Origin: Gammaproteobacteria bacterium UBA2810
Lineage (GTDB): Bacteria > Pseudomonadota > Gammaproteobacteria > Enterobacterales > Succinivibrionaceae
Length of the DNA stretch: 48,188 nt
Reading direction: 5' to 3'
NCBI GenBank assembly: GCA_002351705.1
Contig: DEHC01000036.1
Coordinates: 48,123 to 96,310 of the forward strand
Part shown: positions 24,227 to 32,546 of the stretch, piece after piece
Layout: the number at the start of each line of letters is the position of its first letter
Numbering within the stretch: position 1 is the first letter of the stretch
Program-made: the position numbers and the translations under genes
Notes under the pieces: model-generated
Told to the model about the DNA's origin: nothing
What the model saw: only the letters and a program-made list of their open reading frames with translations
The model's database searches: none

Positions 24227-25873
24227 ATGGCAAAAAAATTTATTTTCGTGACTGGTGGCGTTGTCTCGTCACTCGGCAAGGGTATAGCAGCAGGCTCGCT
24301 CGGAGCTCTTCTCGAGGCCCGCGGGCTTGACGTTACAATCCTCAAGCTTGATCCGTATATAAATGTAGATCCGGGTACCATGAGCCCGATTCAGCACGGT
24401 GAGGTGTTCGTCACGGAGGACGGCGCTGAGACCGATCTTGATCTCGGACACTATGAGCGCTTCATCCGCACCAGAATGACCCGCAACAACAACTACACCA
24501 CCGGAAAGATTTACTCCGAGGTCCTGAGGCGCGAGCGCCACGGCGACTATCTCGGCGCGACCATCCAGGTAATTCCGCACATCACCAACTGCATCAAGGA
24601 AAACATCAAGAAGGGCGGCTCTGGGCATGACATCGCGATTGTCGAGATCGGCGGAACCGTCGGCGACATCGAGTCCCTTCCTTTCCTTGAGGCAATAAGA
24701 CAGCTCTCCCAGGAGCTAGGCCGCGAGAATGCGGTATTCGTTCACCTCACACTCGTTCCCTATCTCAAGACCTCCCAGGAGGTCAAGACCAAGCCGACCC
24801 AGCATTCCGTAAAGGAGCTCCTCTCCATCGGAATCCAGCCGGACATCCTGGTCTGCCGCTCCGAGGTCGACATCCCGCAGAACGAGATCAGGAAGATCGC
24901 GCTCTTCTGCAACGTTCCCGAGAAGGCGGTAATTTCCCTCAAGGACATGGACTCCATCTACAAGATCCCCGGAGTCCTCAAGTCAGAGGGGCTTGATCAG
25001 CTGGTCTGCGACAGGTTCGGCCTCAAGTGCAAGGAGGCTGATCTCTCCGACTGGGAGAAGGTTGTATACCGCCAGGCGAACTCCCACGGCCAGATTACCG
25101 TCGGCATGGTCGGCAAGTATGTCTCGCTGCCTGACGCATACAAGTCGGTCAACGAGGCCCTGAAGCACGCAGGCATCCACAACCAGGTCCAGGTCAAGAT
25201 CCGCTACGTTGACTCCGAGGCCCTCGAGCATGACGGAACCGACGAGCTCAGGGAGCTTGACGCAATCCTGGTTCCGGGAGGATTCGGATCGCGCGGCGTT
25301 GAGGGCAAGATCCTTGCCGCGAAGTACGCAAGGGAGCACGGCGTTCCCTATCTCGGCATCTGCCTCGGCATGCAGTGCGCCATCATCGAGTATGCCCGCG
25401 ACAAGGCCGGCATGCCCGGCGCCAACTCGACTGAGTTCCAGAAGGACACCAAGTATCCGGTCATCGCCCTCATCACAGAGTGGACCGACAAGAAGGGAAA
25501 TGTGGAGCAGCGCAGCGAGAAGTCTGACCTCGGCGGCACCATGCGCCTCGGCGGACAGGTCTGCCGTCTGGTTCAGGGCTCCATGGTCCGTGAGCTCTAC
25601 GGAAAGGACGAGATCGTCGAGCGCCACCGCCACCGCTATGAGGTCAACAACAACCTTATCGGACAGATTGAGAAGAGCGGAATGAAGGTCACCGGCAAGT
25701 CGCAGGACGGCACTCTTGTTGAGATTGTCGAGCTGCCGGATCATCCCTGGTTTGTCGGCGTGCAGTTCCATCCCGAGTTCACCTCGACTCCGCGTGACTC
25801 GCATCCGCTTTTCGACGGCTTCGTTGCCGCTGCGCAGAAGTTCCAGAAGCAGCGCCGCGACGAGGGCATTTGA
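24227..25873 (+). CDS. pyrG: CTP synthase
   Basis: Makes CTP from UTP, ATP and glutamine. The 548 residues (E. coli 545) start with the synthetase domain (FVTGGVVSSLGKGIAAGSLG, KLDPYINVDPGTMSPIQHGE, VTEDGAETDLDLGHYERF). The C-terminal class I glutamine amidotransferase has the nucleophile in YLGICLGMQCA and the His-Glu pair in GVQFHPEFTSTP. The ATG has only a weak ribosome-binding site. As in many bacteria, eno follows directly, 93 bases downstream. Confidence 0.98.
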   Translation: MAKKFIFVTGGVVSSLGKGIAAGSLGALLEARGLDVTILKLDPYINVDPGTMSPIQHGEVFVTEDGAETDLDLGHYERFIRTRMTRNNNYTTGKIYSEVLRRERHGDYLGATIQVIPHITNCIKENIKKGGSGHDIAIVEIGGTVGDIESLPFLEAIRQLSQELGRENAVFVHLTLVPYLKTSQEVKTKPTQHSVKELLSIGIQPDILVCRSEVDIPQNEIRKIALFCNVPEKAVISLKDMDSIYKIPGVLKSEGLDQLVCDRFGLKCKEADLSDWEKVVYRQANSHGQITVGMVGKYVSLPDAYKSVNEALKHAGIHNQVQVKIRYVDSEALEHDGTDELRELDAILVPGGFGSRGVEGKILAAKYAREHGVPYLGICLGMQCAIIEYARDKAGMPGANSTEFQKDTKYPVIALITEWTDKKGNVEQRSEKSDLGGTMRLGGQVCRLVQGSMVRELYGKDEIVERHRHRYEVNNNLIGQIEKSGMKVTGKSQDGTLVEIVELPDHPWFVGVQFHPEFTSTPRDSHPLFDGFVAAAQKFQKQRRDEGI

Positions 25874-25881
25874 TTTACAGC

Positions 25882-25953
25882 CGCCGGGACTGTGTTCCGG
25901 CGATTTTTCAAGGCGCCTCCGGGCGCATTTTAGGGCGCGCAAGCGCGATTTTT
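25882..25953 (+). terminator. Three consecutive small hairpins with T runs between pyrG and eno
   Basis: Stem 1: CGCCGGGA (25882-25889) with TTCCGGCG (25895-25902), then ATTTTT. Stem 2: GCGCC (25913-25917) with GGCGC (25922-25926), then ATTTT. Stem 3: CGCG (25936-25939) with CGCG (25944-25947), then ATTTTT. Stem 1 is the most convincing terminator. The series would reduce read-through from pyrG into eno and may protect mRNA ends. Confidence 0.6.
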
Positions 25954-25966
25954 GAGGAATGTTTAA

Positions 25967-27268
25967 ATGGCCAAGATTACCAAAGTTGTAGGACGTGAAA
26001 TTATCGATTCCCGCGGCAACCCGACTGTTGAGGCTGACGTTTATCTCGATGACGGCAGCATGGGCCGTGCAGCCGTACCGAGCGGAGCATCAACCGGTGT
26101 CCGTGAGGCTCTCGAGCTCCGTGACGGCGACAAGAGCCGTTTCGGCGGAAAGGGTGTCCTGAAGGCCGTTGAGAACGTTAACAAGATTCTCGGACCTGCT
26201 CTTATCGGTCAGAACCCTGAGTATCAGAGCAGCATCGATCACATCATGCTCGAGAAGGACGGCACTCCGTTCAAGAAGAACCTCGGCGCCAACTCCATCC
26301 TTGCCATCTCCCTTGCCAACGCAAAGGCTGCAGCTGCTGCACGTCATGTTCCCCTTTATGAGCACATCTCCGACATCAACGGAACCCATGGCGAGTACTC
26401 CATGCCCCTTCCTATGATGAACATCATCAACGGCGGTGCTCACGCTGCATGGTCCATGGATATGCAGGAGTTCATGATTCAGCCTGTCGGCGCAAAGAAC
26501 ATCCACGAGGCTGTCCGCATGGGCGCTGAGGTATTCCACGCTCTTGCCAAGGTTCTCAAGGCAAAGGGCCAGGTTACCTCCGTCGGCGATGAGGGCGGCT
26601 ATGCTCCTCACCTCGGCTCAACCGCAGGCGCTATGGAAGCAATCGAGCAGGCAGTTGTAGACGCAGGCTACAAGTGGGGCGAGGACATCACCCTTGCTAT
26701 GGACTGCGCTTCCTCCGAGTTCTATGATGAGGGCGCAAAGCTCTACAGAATGAAGGCTGAGGGCAAGGATCTTACCTCCGCACAGCTCGCTGACTTCCTC
26801 GCTGACCTCGTCAAGAAGTATCCTATCCTCTCCATCGAGGACGGCCAGGCTGAGGGCGACTGGGACGGCTGGAAGAACCTTACCGACAAGATCGGCGATC
26901 ACGTACAGCTCGTCGGCGATGACCTGTTCGTAACCAACACCGCAATCCTCAAGGAAGGCATCCAGAAGGGCGTTGCCAACTCCATCCTCATCAAGGTTAA
27001 CCAGATTGGTTCCCTGACCGAGACCCTCAACGCAATCCGCATGGCCAAGGAAGCCGGCTACACCGCCATCGTTTCCCACCGTTCAGGCGAGACTGAGGAC
27101 AGCACCATTGCTGATATCGCAGTTGGTACCGCAGCTGGCCAGATCAAGACCGGTTCCATGAGCCGTTCTGACCGTATGGCCAAGTACAACCAGCTCCTCC
27201 GCATTGAGGAAGAGCTCAACTACGAGGTTCCGTTCCCCGGCCGCAAGGCAGTCAAGGGCCAGAACTAA
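25967..27268 (+). CDS. eno: Enolase
   Basis: Interconverts 2-phosphoglycerate and phosphoenolpyruvate; in gammaproteobacteria it is also a degradosome component. The 433 residues (E. coli 432) include DSRGNPTVEADVYLDDG, the acidic metal ligands in AMDCASSEFY and SIEDG, and the catalytic Lys in LIKVNQIGSLTET, followed by SHRSGETEDSTIADIAVG. GAGGAA precedes the ATG. Codon use is strongly biased towards preferred codons, as for a highly expressed gene. The motif after SIEDG reads QAEGDWDGW, where Leu is usual. Confidence 0.98.
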   Translation: MAKITKVVGREIIDSRGNPTVEADVYLDDGSMGRAAVPSGASTGVREALELRDGDKSRFGGKGVLKAVENVNKILGPALIGQNPEYQSSIDHIMLEKDGTPFKKNLGANSILAISLANAKAAAAARHVPLYEHISDINGTHGEYSMPLPMMNIINGGAHAAWSMDMQEFMIQPVGAKNIHEAVRMGAEVFHALAKVLKAKGQVTSVGDEGGYAPHLGSTAGAMEAIEQAVVDAGYKWGEDITLAMDCASSEFYDEGAKLYRMKAEGKDLTSAQLADFLADLVKKYPILSIEDGQAEGDWDGWKNLTDKIGDHVQLVGDDLFVTNTAILKEGIQKGVANSILIKVNQIGSLTETLNAIRMAKEAGYTAIVSHRSGETEDSTIADIAVGTAAGQIKTGSMSRSDRMAKYNQLLRIEEELNYEVPFPGRKAVKGQN

Positions 27269-27316
27269 CAGCTCTATCTGCTGAATAAACAGTTAAAGTT
27301 TGGCAATTTCTTTTCG

Positions 27317-27341
27317 GGGCAGCCGCAAGGCTGCCCTTTTT
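27317..27341 (+). terminator. Intrinsic terminator of eno
   Basis: GGGCAGCC (27317-27324), GCAA tetraloop, GGCTGCCC (27329-27336), then TTTTT. A textbook rho-independent terminator about 50 bases after the eno stop. Confidence 0.95.
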
Positions 27342-27482
27342 CCTTGTCCGGAAGCCAGTTCTTTGGCATATCACCGGTAATCCTTCATAACAATCGTCGC
27401 CATTCTTTCCTTATTTCCGCTGCTGCCAGACTGATATCCCGGATTTAGATTGCCGGTCCGCTCACATTTTTTAACTGAAGTT

Positions 27483-27509
27483 TAAAGTAGCCCTTTTCAA
27501 TGCCGATAA
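27483..27509 (+). promoter_or_regulatory. Sigma-28 (FliA) promoter of flagellin 2
   Basis: TAAA (27483-27486), 15 bases, GCCGATAA (27502-27509): exact FliA consensus. The -10 and spacing are identical to the flagellin 1 promoter, so both genes should respond to the same sigma factor. Apart from this promoter, the sequence between the eno terminator and flagellin 2 holds nothing that I recognise. Confidence 0.92.
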
Positions 27510-27587
27510 ACCCGTCAGCAGGAAAAAGAAGCACGTTTTAGTAAACCAATTGATGAAGTCCGGATTACGGGCTCCGGGGAGTGAAAT

Positions 27588-28661
27588 ATGTCTATCTATG
27601 TAAATACCAACACCAGCTCGCTTCGCGCGCAGTCAGCCCTGTCCAAGGCAACCAGCAAGCTCTCTGACAGCTATGCAAAGCTCTCCTCAGGCAAGAGAAT
27701 CAACTCTGCCAAGGATGATGCCGCCGGCCTTCAGATCGCGTCCCGTATGACCTCCCAGATCAACGGCCTCACCCAGGGCAACCGCAACGCGAACGACGGC
27801 ATCTCCATGTGCCAGACCGCAGAGGGCGCCACCGAGGAAATCACCAACATGCTCCAGCGCATGAGAACCCTCGCCCTCCAGAGCGCCAACGGCACCAACG
27901 CAGACTCCGAGCGCACCGCAATCCAGGAGGAGACCGACCAGCTCTCCCTCGAGATCCAGCGTATCGGCGAGCAGACCTCATTCGGCGGAACCCTCCATCT
28001 CCTGGACGGCTCCATGGGCGGCGAGATCAAGGACAAGACTGATCCCACCAAGGTTACCGGGCATGACGGACTGGTATCGTTCCAGGTCGGCTCGCACTCT
28101 GACCAGACCGTAACCGCGAAGTTCTCCGACCTTACTTTCGGCGGGCTCGTCAACTACGTCTCCGGCAAGACCGAGGTAGCGAGCGGCAACCAGCTGGACT
28201 TCTCCAAGACTGTTTCCAACACCACCGGCCAGGCTATGCTCCGCGACATCTCCTCGAAGGACAAGGACGGACTCAACGGCTCCAAGATGACTGTCACTGC
28301 CAAGGTCTATGACGCGGCCGGAAATGGTGCTGACGTAGCGAAGACCGGCGCCAAGCTCTCCCTCAGCATGACCTCCCAGGCCAATGCCCAGGCGGCAGTG
28401 AAGGTTCTTGACGCGATGATCAGCCACGTTGACTCCGAGAGAGCACAGTGGGGCGCTGTTCAGAACCGTCTGACCTCCACCATCAGCAACCAGAGCAACA
28501 CCATTACCAACGTGTCCGACGCAAGAAGCCGCATCCAGGACGTTGACTTCGCCTCCGAGACTGCGAACATGACCCAGCAGAACGTCATCCAGCAGGCAGC
28601 CACCTCGGTTCTTTCCCAGGCGAACAGCTCAACCCAGATTGCGCTCTCGCTCCTCGGCTAA
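27588..28661 (+). CDS. Flagellin 2
   Basis: Filament subunit of 357 residues, paralogous to flagellin 1. The first 150 and last 90 residues are nearly identical to it (VNTNTSSLRAQSALSKATSKL, SGKRINSAKDDAAGLQIAS, AQWGAVQNRLTSTISNQSN, ending SSTQIALSLLG). The middle (about 145-270) differs and includes a short insertion after GGEIKD. GGGGAG precedes the ATG, a terminator follows, and the gene is monocistronic or leads weakly into the downstream flavoprotein, ACP and acetyltransferase genes, which could modify flagellin. Heteropolymeric filaments are possible. Confidence 0.96.
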   Translation: MSIYVNTNTSSLRAQSALSKATSKLSDSYAKLSSGKRINSAKDDAAGLQIASRMTSQINGLTQGNRNANDGISMCQTAEGATEEITNMLQRMRTLALQSANGTNADSERTAIQEETDQLSLEIQRIGEQTSFGGTLHLLDGSMGGEIKDKTDPTKVTGHDGLVSFQVGSHSDQTVTAKFSDLTFGGLVNYVSGKTEVASGNQLDFSKTVSNTTGQAMLRDISSKDKDGLNGSKMTVTAKVYDAAGNGADVAKTGAKLSLSMTSQANAQAAVKVLDAMISHVDSERAQWGAVQNRLTSTISNQSNTITNVSDARSRIQDVDFASETANMTQQNVIQQAATSVLSQANSSTQIALSLLG

Positions 28662-28685
28662 AGCCGCATTTGGAACGTCTTCTGA

Positions 28686-28708
28686 GGCCGGGCAAGTCCC
28701 GGCCTTTT
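28686..28708 (+). terminator. Intrinsic terminator of flagellin 2
   Basis: GGCCGGG (28686-28692), loop CAAGT, CCCGGCC (28698-28704), then TTTT. It lies 24 bases after the flagellin 2 stop. Confidence 0.9.
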
Positions 28709-28801
28709 CGATCTCAGGGCGGTATTGTTATATCATTGACCGATCTGTCCCAGGGACGGATTTTGCTGCAATGCTTCAGAGGAGGCCGCTGGAAGTTTCG
28801 T

Positions 28802-29344
28802 ATGAGAATTCTGCTGATAACCGGAAGCCCGCGGGAGGGCGGTGCGTCGTCCGTTCTCGCCGGGGCGTTTGAGAAAGGCGCTCTGTCCGCAGGTCACGAG
28901 GTATTCAGATTTGACGCGGGGCTTAAGAAGGTTGCGCCCTGCAGCGTCTGCGAGTACTGCCACACCGATGGGGACCGCTGCATCATCCGTGATGACATGG
29001 ACGAGCTGGTGCCGCACCTTCTCGAGTCCGAGGCCCTGGTGCTCGCCTCTCCCATTTATTACTATGACGTCACGGCGCAGCTGCGCTCTGTCATCGGAAG
29101 GTTCTACGCCTGCCGGAAGGACATGCACCGGGCGAGAACCTCCGCGTTCCTCGTGGTCTCAGGGGACCGGGAGGAGGAGTCGGCCGCAGGCTCCATCCAG
29201 AACTACCATGCGCTCGTCCACAGGCTTCGCTGGCGCGATGCCGGGGTCATCGCGGCGCGCGGCATCGTGACGGCAGACGAGATGAGAAAGTCAGAGTTCC
29301 CGCGTCTTGCCGAGGACCTCGGGCGGAGCATCGGAACACTCTGA
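28802..29344 (+). CDS. Flavodoxin-fold NAD(P)H-dependent oxidoreductase, possible iron-sulfur flavoprotein
   Basis: A 180-residue cytosolic protein. It opens MRILLITGSPREGGASSVL, the FMN phosphate-binding loop of the NADPH-dependent FMN reductase family, and later has LVLASPIYYYDVTAQLRSVIGRF, the second FMN contact. Cys47, 50, 53 and 60 give C-x2-C-x2-C-x6-C, the compact motif that holds a [4Fe-4S] cluster in archaeal iron-sulfur flavoproteins. GGAAG lies 6 bases before the ATG at 28802; the longer frame from 28670 crosses the terminator and is rejected. It is 18 bases upstream of the ACP gene, so the two form an operon. Substrate is unknown. Confidence 0.85.
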   Translation: MRILLITGSPREGGASSVLAGAFEKGALSAGHEVFRFDAGLKKVAPCSVCEYCHTDGDRCIIRDDMDELVPHLLESEALVLASPIYYYDVTAQLRSVIGRFYACRKDMHRARTSAFLVVSGDREEESAAGSIQNYHALVHRLRWRDAGVIAARGIVTADEMRKSEFPRLAEDLGRSIGTL

Positions 29345-29362
29345 GGAGACACGGAGAAGATT

Positions 29363-29605
29363 ATGAATGATGTTGAAACTGAGGTGGCCGGAATCGTCGC
29401 CGCTGTCTGCGAAGTACCGGAGAGCTCGGTAAAGCAGGAGAGCTCCGCGGGTGATTTTGAGAAATGGGACTCTATGGGGCACCTTGCCATACTGCGGGAG
29501 GTCGCCGCAAAGTTCAGGATTTCGTTTGATTTCAACGAGATGATGTCGATTGAGTCCGTATCTGACATTGTCGCTGCTGTAAGGAAGAAGGCCGGCAGGA
29601 CCTGA
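29363..29605 (+). CDS. Acyl carrier protein
   Basis: An 80-residue acidic helical protein with the phosphopantetheine-attachment motif DFEKWDSMGHL; Ser37 would carry the 4'-phosphopantetheine arm. The remainder (FRISFDFNEMMSIESVSDIVAAVRKK) matches helices III and IV of ACPs. It differs from fatty-acid AcpP (usually DSLD), so it is more likely a dedicated carrier for one pathway, as in polysaccharide or flagellin modification loci. GGAGAAG precedes the ATG, and an acetyltransferase gene follows 21 bases later. Confidence 0.9.
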   Translation: MNDVETEVAGIVAAVCEVPESSVKQESSAGDFEKWDSMGHLAILREVAAKFRISFDFNEMMSIESVSDIVAAVRKKAGRT

Positions 29606-29626
29606 GCCTGTCTGCCGGAGGGAAGC

Positions 29627-30169
29627 ATGATAAAGCTCCGCAGGATAAATGACGGGGATCTTGAGCTCATAATGAACTGGCGCATGAGGCCTGACATTAC
29701 GCGCTTCATGAATACCGATCCGGTGCTGACACTTGAGGGGCAACGCAAGTGGCTCAGGAGGGTGGAGTCGGATCCGGATTTGCTCTACCGCCTGATCCTG
29801 ATTAAGGAGACGCCTGCCGGCGTCATTGATCTCACAGGCCTCACCAGGCCTGACGGGGTCATAGGCTGGGGCTACTACATCGGCGAGCACCGCCTCCGCT
29901 CATTTAAGGCCGCGGTCTCCCTTGAGATGAGCATGTACGATTACGTGTTCCTTAAGCTTCACAAAAAGGCAGTTGTCACCAATACCTTCAGCCTCAACAG
30001 GGGCGCCATTGCCATACACGATGCAGTCGGCAGCGAGCTCCTTGAGGAGAGGAAGGGCGAGGTGGTGAAAAACGGTATGAGCTATGACATGACCTACCAG
30101 ATCATGACAGCTGATCGCTGGGTGAAAATCGGTCCAGGACGGGAGTATGAGAAAGTCAGTTTTGACTGA
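29627..30169 (+). CDS. GNAT family N-acetyltransferase (PseH/RimJ-like)
   Basis: A 180-residue cytosolic enzyme. The N-terminus KLRRINDGDLELIMNWRMRPDITRFMNTDPVLTLEGQRKWL follows the pattern of PseH and related enzymes (N-W-R-N/M-x-P, then Q-x-x-W), which acetylate an amino sugar precursor of pseudaminic acid, a common flagellin glycan. The C-terminal half has the GNAT beta-bulge and acetyl-CoA region (LHKKAVVTNTFSLNRGAIAIHDAVGSELLEE). It lies in an apparent operon with the flavoprotein and ACP genes behind a flagellin gene. The PseH activity is an inference from pattern and context; other sugar or protein acetyltransferases fit too. Confidence 0.8.
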   Translation: MIKLRRINDGDLELIMNWRMRPDITRFMNTDPVLTLEGQRKWLRRVESDPDLLYRLILIKETPAGVIDLTGLTRPDGVIGWGYYIGEHRLRSFKAAVSLEMSMYDYVFLKLHKKAVVTNTFSLNRGAIAIHDAVGSELLEERKGEVVKNGMSYDMTYQIMTADRWVKIGPGREYEKVSFD

Positions 30170-30387
30170 CTGAGGAGCCTGTTTCACGGTGATGCATCCT
30201 GTCTGCCTGAGCGCATCCCCGTCCTTTCCCTGAAAAAAACGGCCTTTTCGTTTAAAATCGCATCCGGGTTTTATGCGCGGCGGAACGGCAGCCCCTCACG
30301 GGCAGAGCCGTGACGCACGCGTTTCCTGGGGACAGGGTCCGGCCTTCAAGTCCTTCCCCGGTGAAAATTCGGCCGGGCGGAGTGGTG

Positions 30388-30669
30388 ATGCGGTACTTTA
30401 CAGCCGTTATGCTGATTGTCCTTATAGTAAGCCTCAACTGGGCCTACCGGGGGAAAAACACCTGGGACGACTACATTGACCGCAAAATCGAGCTGAACAA
30501 GCTGCAGAAGGACATCAAGTCCCTGAGGGATCGCAACAGCCTGCTCGAGAAGGACATTGAGGATCTTAACGGCGGCATTGACGGAATCGAGGAGTCCGCA
30601 AGGTCAGAGCTCGGCTATGTCAGGGAAGGCGAGTCGTTCATAAGGGTGACGGACAAAAGTGGCTATTGA
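30388..30669 (+). CDS. ftsB: Cell division protein FtsB
   Basis: Bitopic component of the FtsQLB divisome complex, which activates septal peptidoglycan synthesis. The 93 residues comprise one membrane segment (about 3-20, FTAVMLIVLIVSLNWAY), a coiled coil (about 30-65) and the conserved end LLEKDIEDLNGGIDGIEESARSELGYVREGESFIRV (E. coli: [33 protein letters not shown]). The ATG at 30388 has CGGAG upstream; a start at 30310 would add 26 unrelated residues. The end overlaps ispD by 11 bases, the same ftsB-ispD arrangement as in E. coli. Confidence 0.93.
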   Translation: MRYFTAVMLIVLIVSLNWAYRGKNTWDDYIDRKIELNKLQKDIKSLRDRNSLLEKDIEDLNGGIDGIEESARSELGYVREGESFIRVTDKSGY

Positions 30670-31357
30670 GAAGATTGATGTCGTCATCCCCGCAGCCGGC
30701 GCCGGCAGGCGGATGGGCGCGGCTGTCCCCAAGCAGTACCTCAGAATTGCCGGACGCGAGATCCTCGCGAGGACCGCGGATATTTTTCTCTCCCTCCCCT
30801 TCGCCGGCAGAATCATAATCGCCCTGTCCGCCGACGACACGCTTTTTGACACGCTCGATACGGCGGCGAACCCGAGGGTCGTGCAGGTAACAGGTGGCAG
30901 GGAGAGAAGCGACTCGGTGCTTGCCGGGCTCCGCGCGTCACAGACTGAGTTCACCCTGGTGCATGACGCCGCGCGGCCCATGGTGCGCCCCGCTGACATA
31001 GAAAGGCTGGTCGCCCTTGCGCTCGATGATGACGGCGGAATCCTCGCCTTCCAGTCGGTCAGGGACACCATCAAGCTTGCCGATACGGTGAGTGACGGAA
31101 CCGCCCGCTCGGTGAGGACCGAGCCCCGCGAGCTCCTCTGGCATGCGCTGACCCCGCAGCTCTTCAGGACAGGCCTCCTTATAAAAGCGCTCGAGAGCGC
31201 CTCGGCGAAGGGGCTTCCGGTGACTGACGAGGCTTCCGCCATGGAGCTTGCCGGATACCGTCCGCGACTCGTGAGCTCGGATCCGGGGAACATCAAGATT
31301 ACGGAGCCCGCGGATCTCGCTGCGGCAGAGGAGTTTTTCCGGCATCAGGCACCGTGA
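30659..31357 (+). CDS. ispD: 2-C-methyl-D-erythritol 4-phosphate cytidylyltransferase
   Basis: Makes CDP-methylerythritol in the non-mevalonate isoprenoid pathway. The 232 residues show the nucleotide-binding VIPAAGAGRRMGAAVPKQYL, then GGRERSDSVLAGL, LVHDAARPMV and the closing KITEPADLAAAEEF. The start is a GTG inside the ftsB 3' end with AAGGGTGA upstream, so translation is probably coupled. ispF follows 51 bases downstream. Confidence 0.96.
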   Translation: MAIEKIDVVIPAAGAGRRMGAAVPKQYLRIAGREILARTADIFLSLPFAGRIIIALSADDTLFDTLDTAANPRVVQVTGGRERSDSVLAGLRASQTEFTLVHDAARPMVRPADIERLVALALDDDGGILAFQSVRDTIKLADTVSDGTARSVRTEPRELLWHALTPQLFRTGLLIKALESASAKGLPVTDEASAMELAGYRPRLVSSDPGNIKITEPADLAAAEEFFRHQAP

Positions 31358-31408
31358 GGCCTGGGCAGGCAACTGACAGCTCAAAGGACAGGAAATTCAG
31401 GAGACAAC

Positions 31409-31897
31409 ATGCTGAGAATCGGGCACGGATTTGACGTTCATGCATTCGGCGGAGACGGGCCGGTCACTATCGGCGGGGTGAAGATCCCCTATGAGAAAGG
31501 GCTCATTGCCCACTCTGACGGCGACGTGCTGCTCCATGCCCTGACTGATGCCATGCTCGGCGCAGCGGCCCTCGGCGACATCGGCAAGCTGTTCCCGGAC
31601 AGTTCCGACGAGTTCCTCGGCATCGACAGCAGGATCCTGCTCCGCCGCGCAGCCGCGCTCCTCAGGGAAAACGGCTGGACTGTCTCGAACTGCGATGTCA
31701 CGATCATCGCCCAGGCCCCGAAGATGGCGGTCCACGAGCCGCAGATGGTCAGCAATATCGCGGAGGACCTAGGGATTGACCGGAACAGGGTCAGCGTCAA
31801 GGCCACGACCACAGAGCATCTCGGCTTTACCGGAAGGGGCGAGGGCATCGCCTGCGAGGCGGTCGTCCTGATTGCAGACGGAGGGGAAAATGTCTGA
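31409..31897 (+). CDS. ispF: 2-C-methyl-D-erythritol 2,4-cyclodiphosphate synthase
   Basis: Cyclises CDP-methylerythritol 2-phosphate. The 162 residues begin RIGHGFDVHAFGG, with the zinc ligands Asp and His in DVH, followed by AHSDGDVLLHALTDAMLGAAALGDIG with the third ligand. TTEHLGFTGRGEGIACEAVVL closes the protein. AGGAGA precedes the ATG. The stop overlaps the pcm start by eight bases. Confidence 0.97.
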   Translation: MLRIGHGFDVHAFGGDGPVTIGGVKIPYEKGLIAHSDGDVLLHALTDAMLGAAALGDIGKLFPDSSDEFLGIDSRILLRRAAALLRENGWTVSNCDVTIIAQAPKMAVHEPQMVSNIAEDLGIDRNRVSVKATTTEHLGFTGRGEGIACEAVVLIADGGENV

Positions 31898-32519
31898 GCG
31901 GGTGGCGGCGCCCTGGGCAAATGAGCTCAGGCGTGCCGGATTCAGGGACGAGCGCGTCATAAGCGCCATGGATCTGCCGCGCGACATCTTCGCGCCGAGG
32001 GGCTTCGGAGGATGGAACAGCGCTGCGCTCCCAATCGGCCACGGGCAGACCATCTCCCACCCGCTGACAGTCGCCCAGATGACATCGCTCCTCATCGAGA
32101 AAAATCCGAGAAAGGTGCTTGAGATCGGCACCGGCTCGGGATTCCAGGCCGCAGTCCTCTCAAGGCTCTGCGATGAGGTCTGCACGGTCGAGCGCATCCA
32201 GGCGCTGCAGTCAGAGGCCATCTTCCGCTTCAACCGGCTCGAGATTTACAACATCAAGACCAGGTACTCTGACGGCACGCTCGGCTGGCCGGACGAGGCT
32301 CCGTTTGACGCCATCATCGTCACGGCCTGCGCGCAGGAGCGGCCTGACGCGCTACTTGCGCAGCTCAGGCCCGACGGAAGGCTGGTGACGCCGCTTGCGG
32401 CTCCTGACGGGAAGCAGTACCTCAAGGTTTATGATCACAAGGGCTCTGGCAGCGACTTTACCGAGAGAACGGTGAGGGAAGTGCGTTTCGTGCCTCTTGT
32501 AGCAGGAAATCCGGAATAG
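31890..32519 (+). CDS. pcm: Protein-L-isoaspartate O-methyltransferase
   Basis: Repairs isoaspartyl residues in ageing proteins using S-adenosylmethionine. The 209 residues contain the SAM-binding VLEIGTGSGFQAAVLSRLCDEVCTVER and the family signature PIGHGQTISHPLTVAQMTSLL. The ATG at 31890 has GGAGGGG upstream; 31872 would add six residues. In E. coli truD and surE separate ispF and pcm; here pcm follows ispF directly. Confidence 0.95.
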   Translation: MSERVAAPWANELRRAGFRDERVISAMDLPRDIFAPRGFGGWNSAALPIGHGQTISHPLTVAQMTSLLIEKNPRKVLEIGTGSGFQAAVLSRLCDEVCTVERIQALQSEAIFRFNRLEIYNIKTRYSDGTLGWPDEAPFDAIIVTACAQERPDALLAQLRPDGRLVTPLAAPDGKQYLKVYDHKGSGSDFTERTVREVRFVPLVAGNPE

Positions 32520-32546
32520 GTCCGGTTAATTTTCAGGAAAGCAGCA

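Noticed and set aside
24983..25942. 319-codon minus-strand open frame inside pyrG
   Set aside because: Shadow of the highly conserved pyrG; no ribosome-binding site and no recognisable motif.
28670..28801. Longer N-terminus for the flavoprotein
   Set aside because: It would place the flagellin 2 terminator inside the gene; the flavodoxin fold begins at the ATG at 28802.
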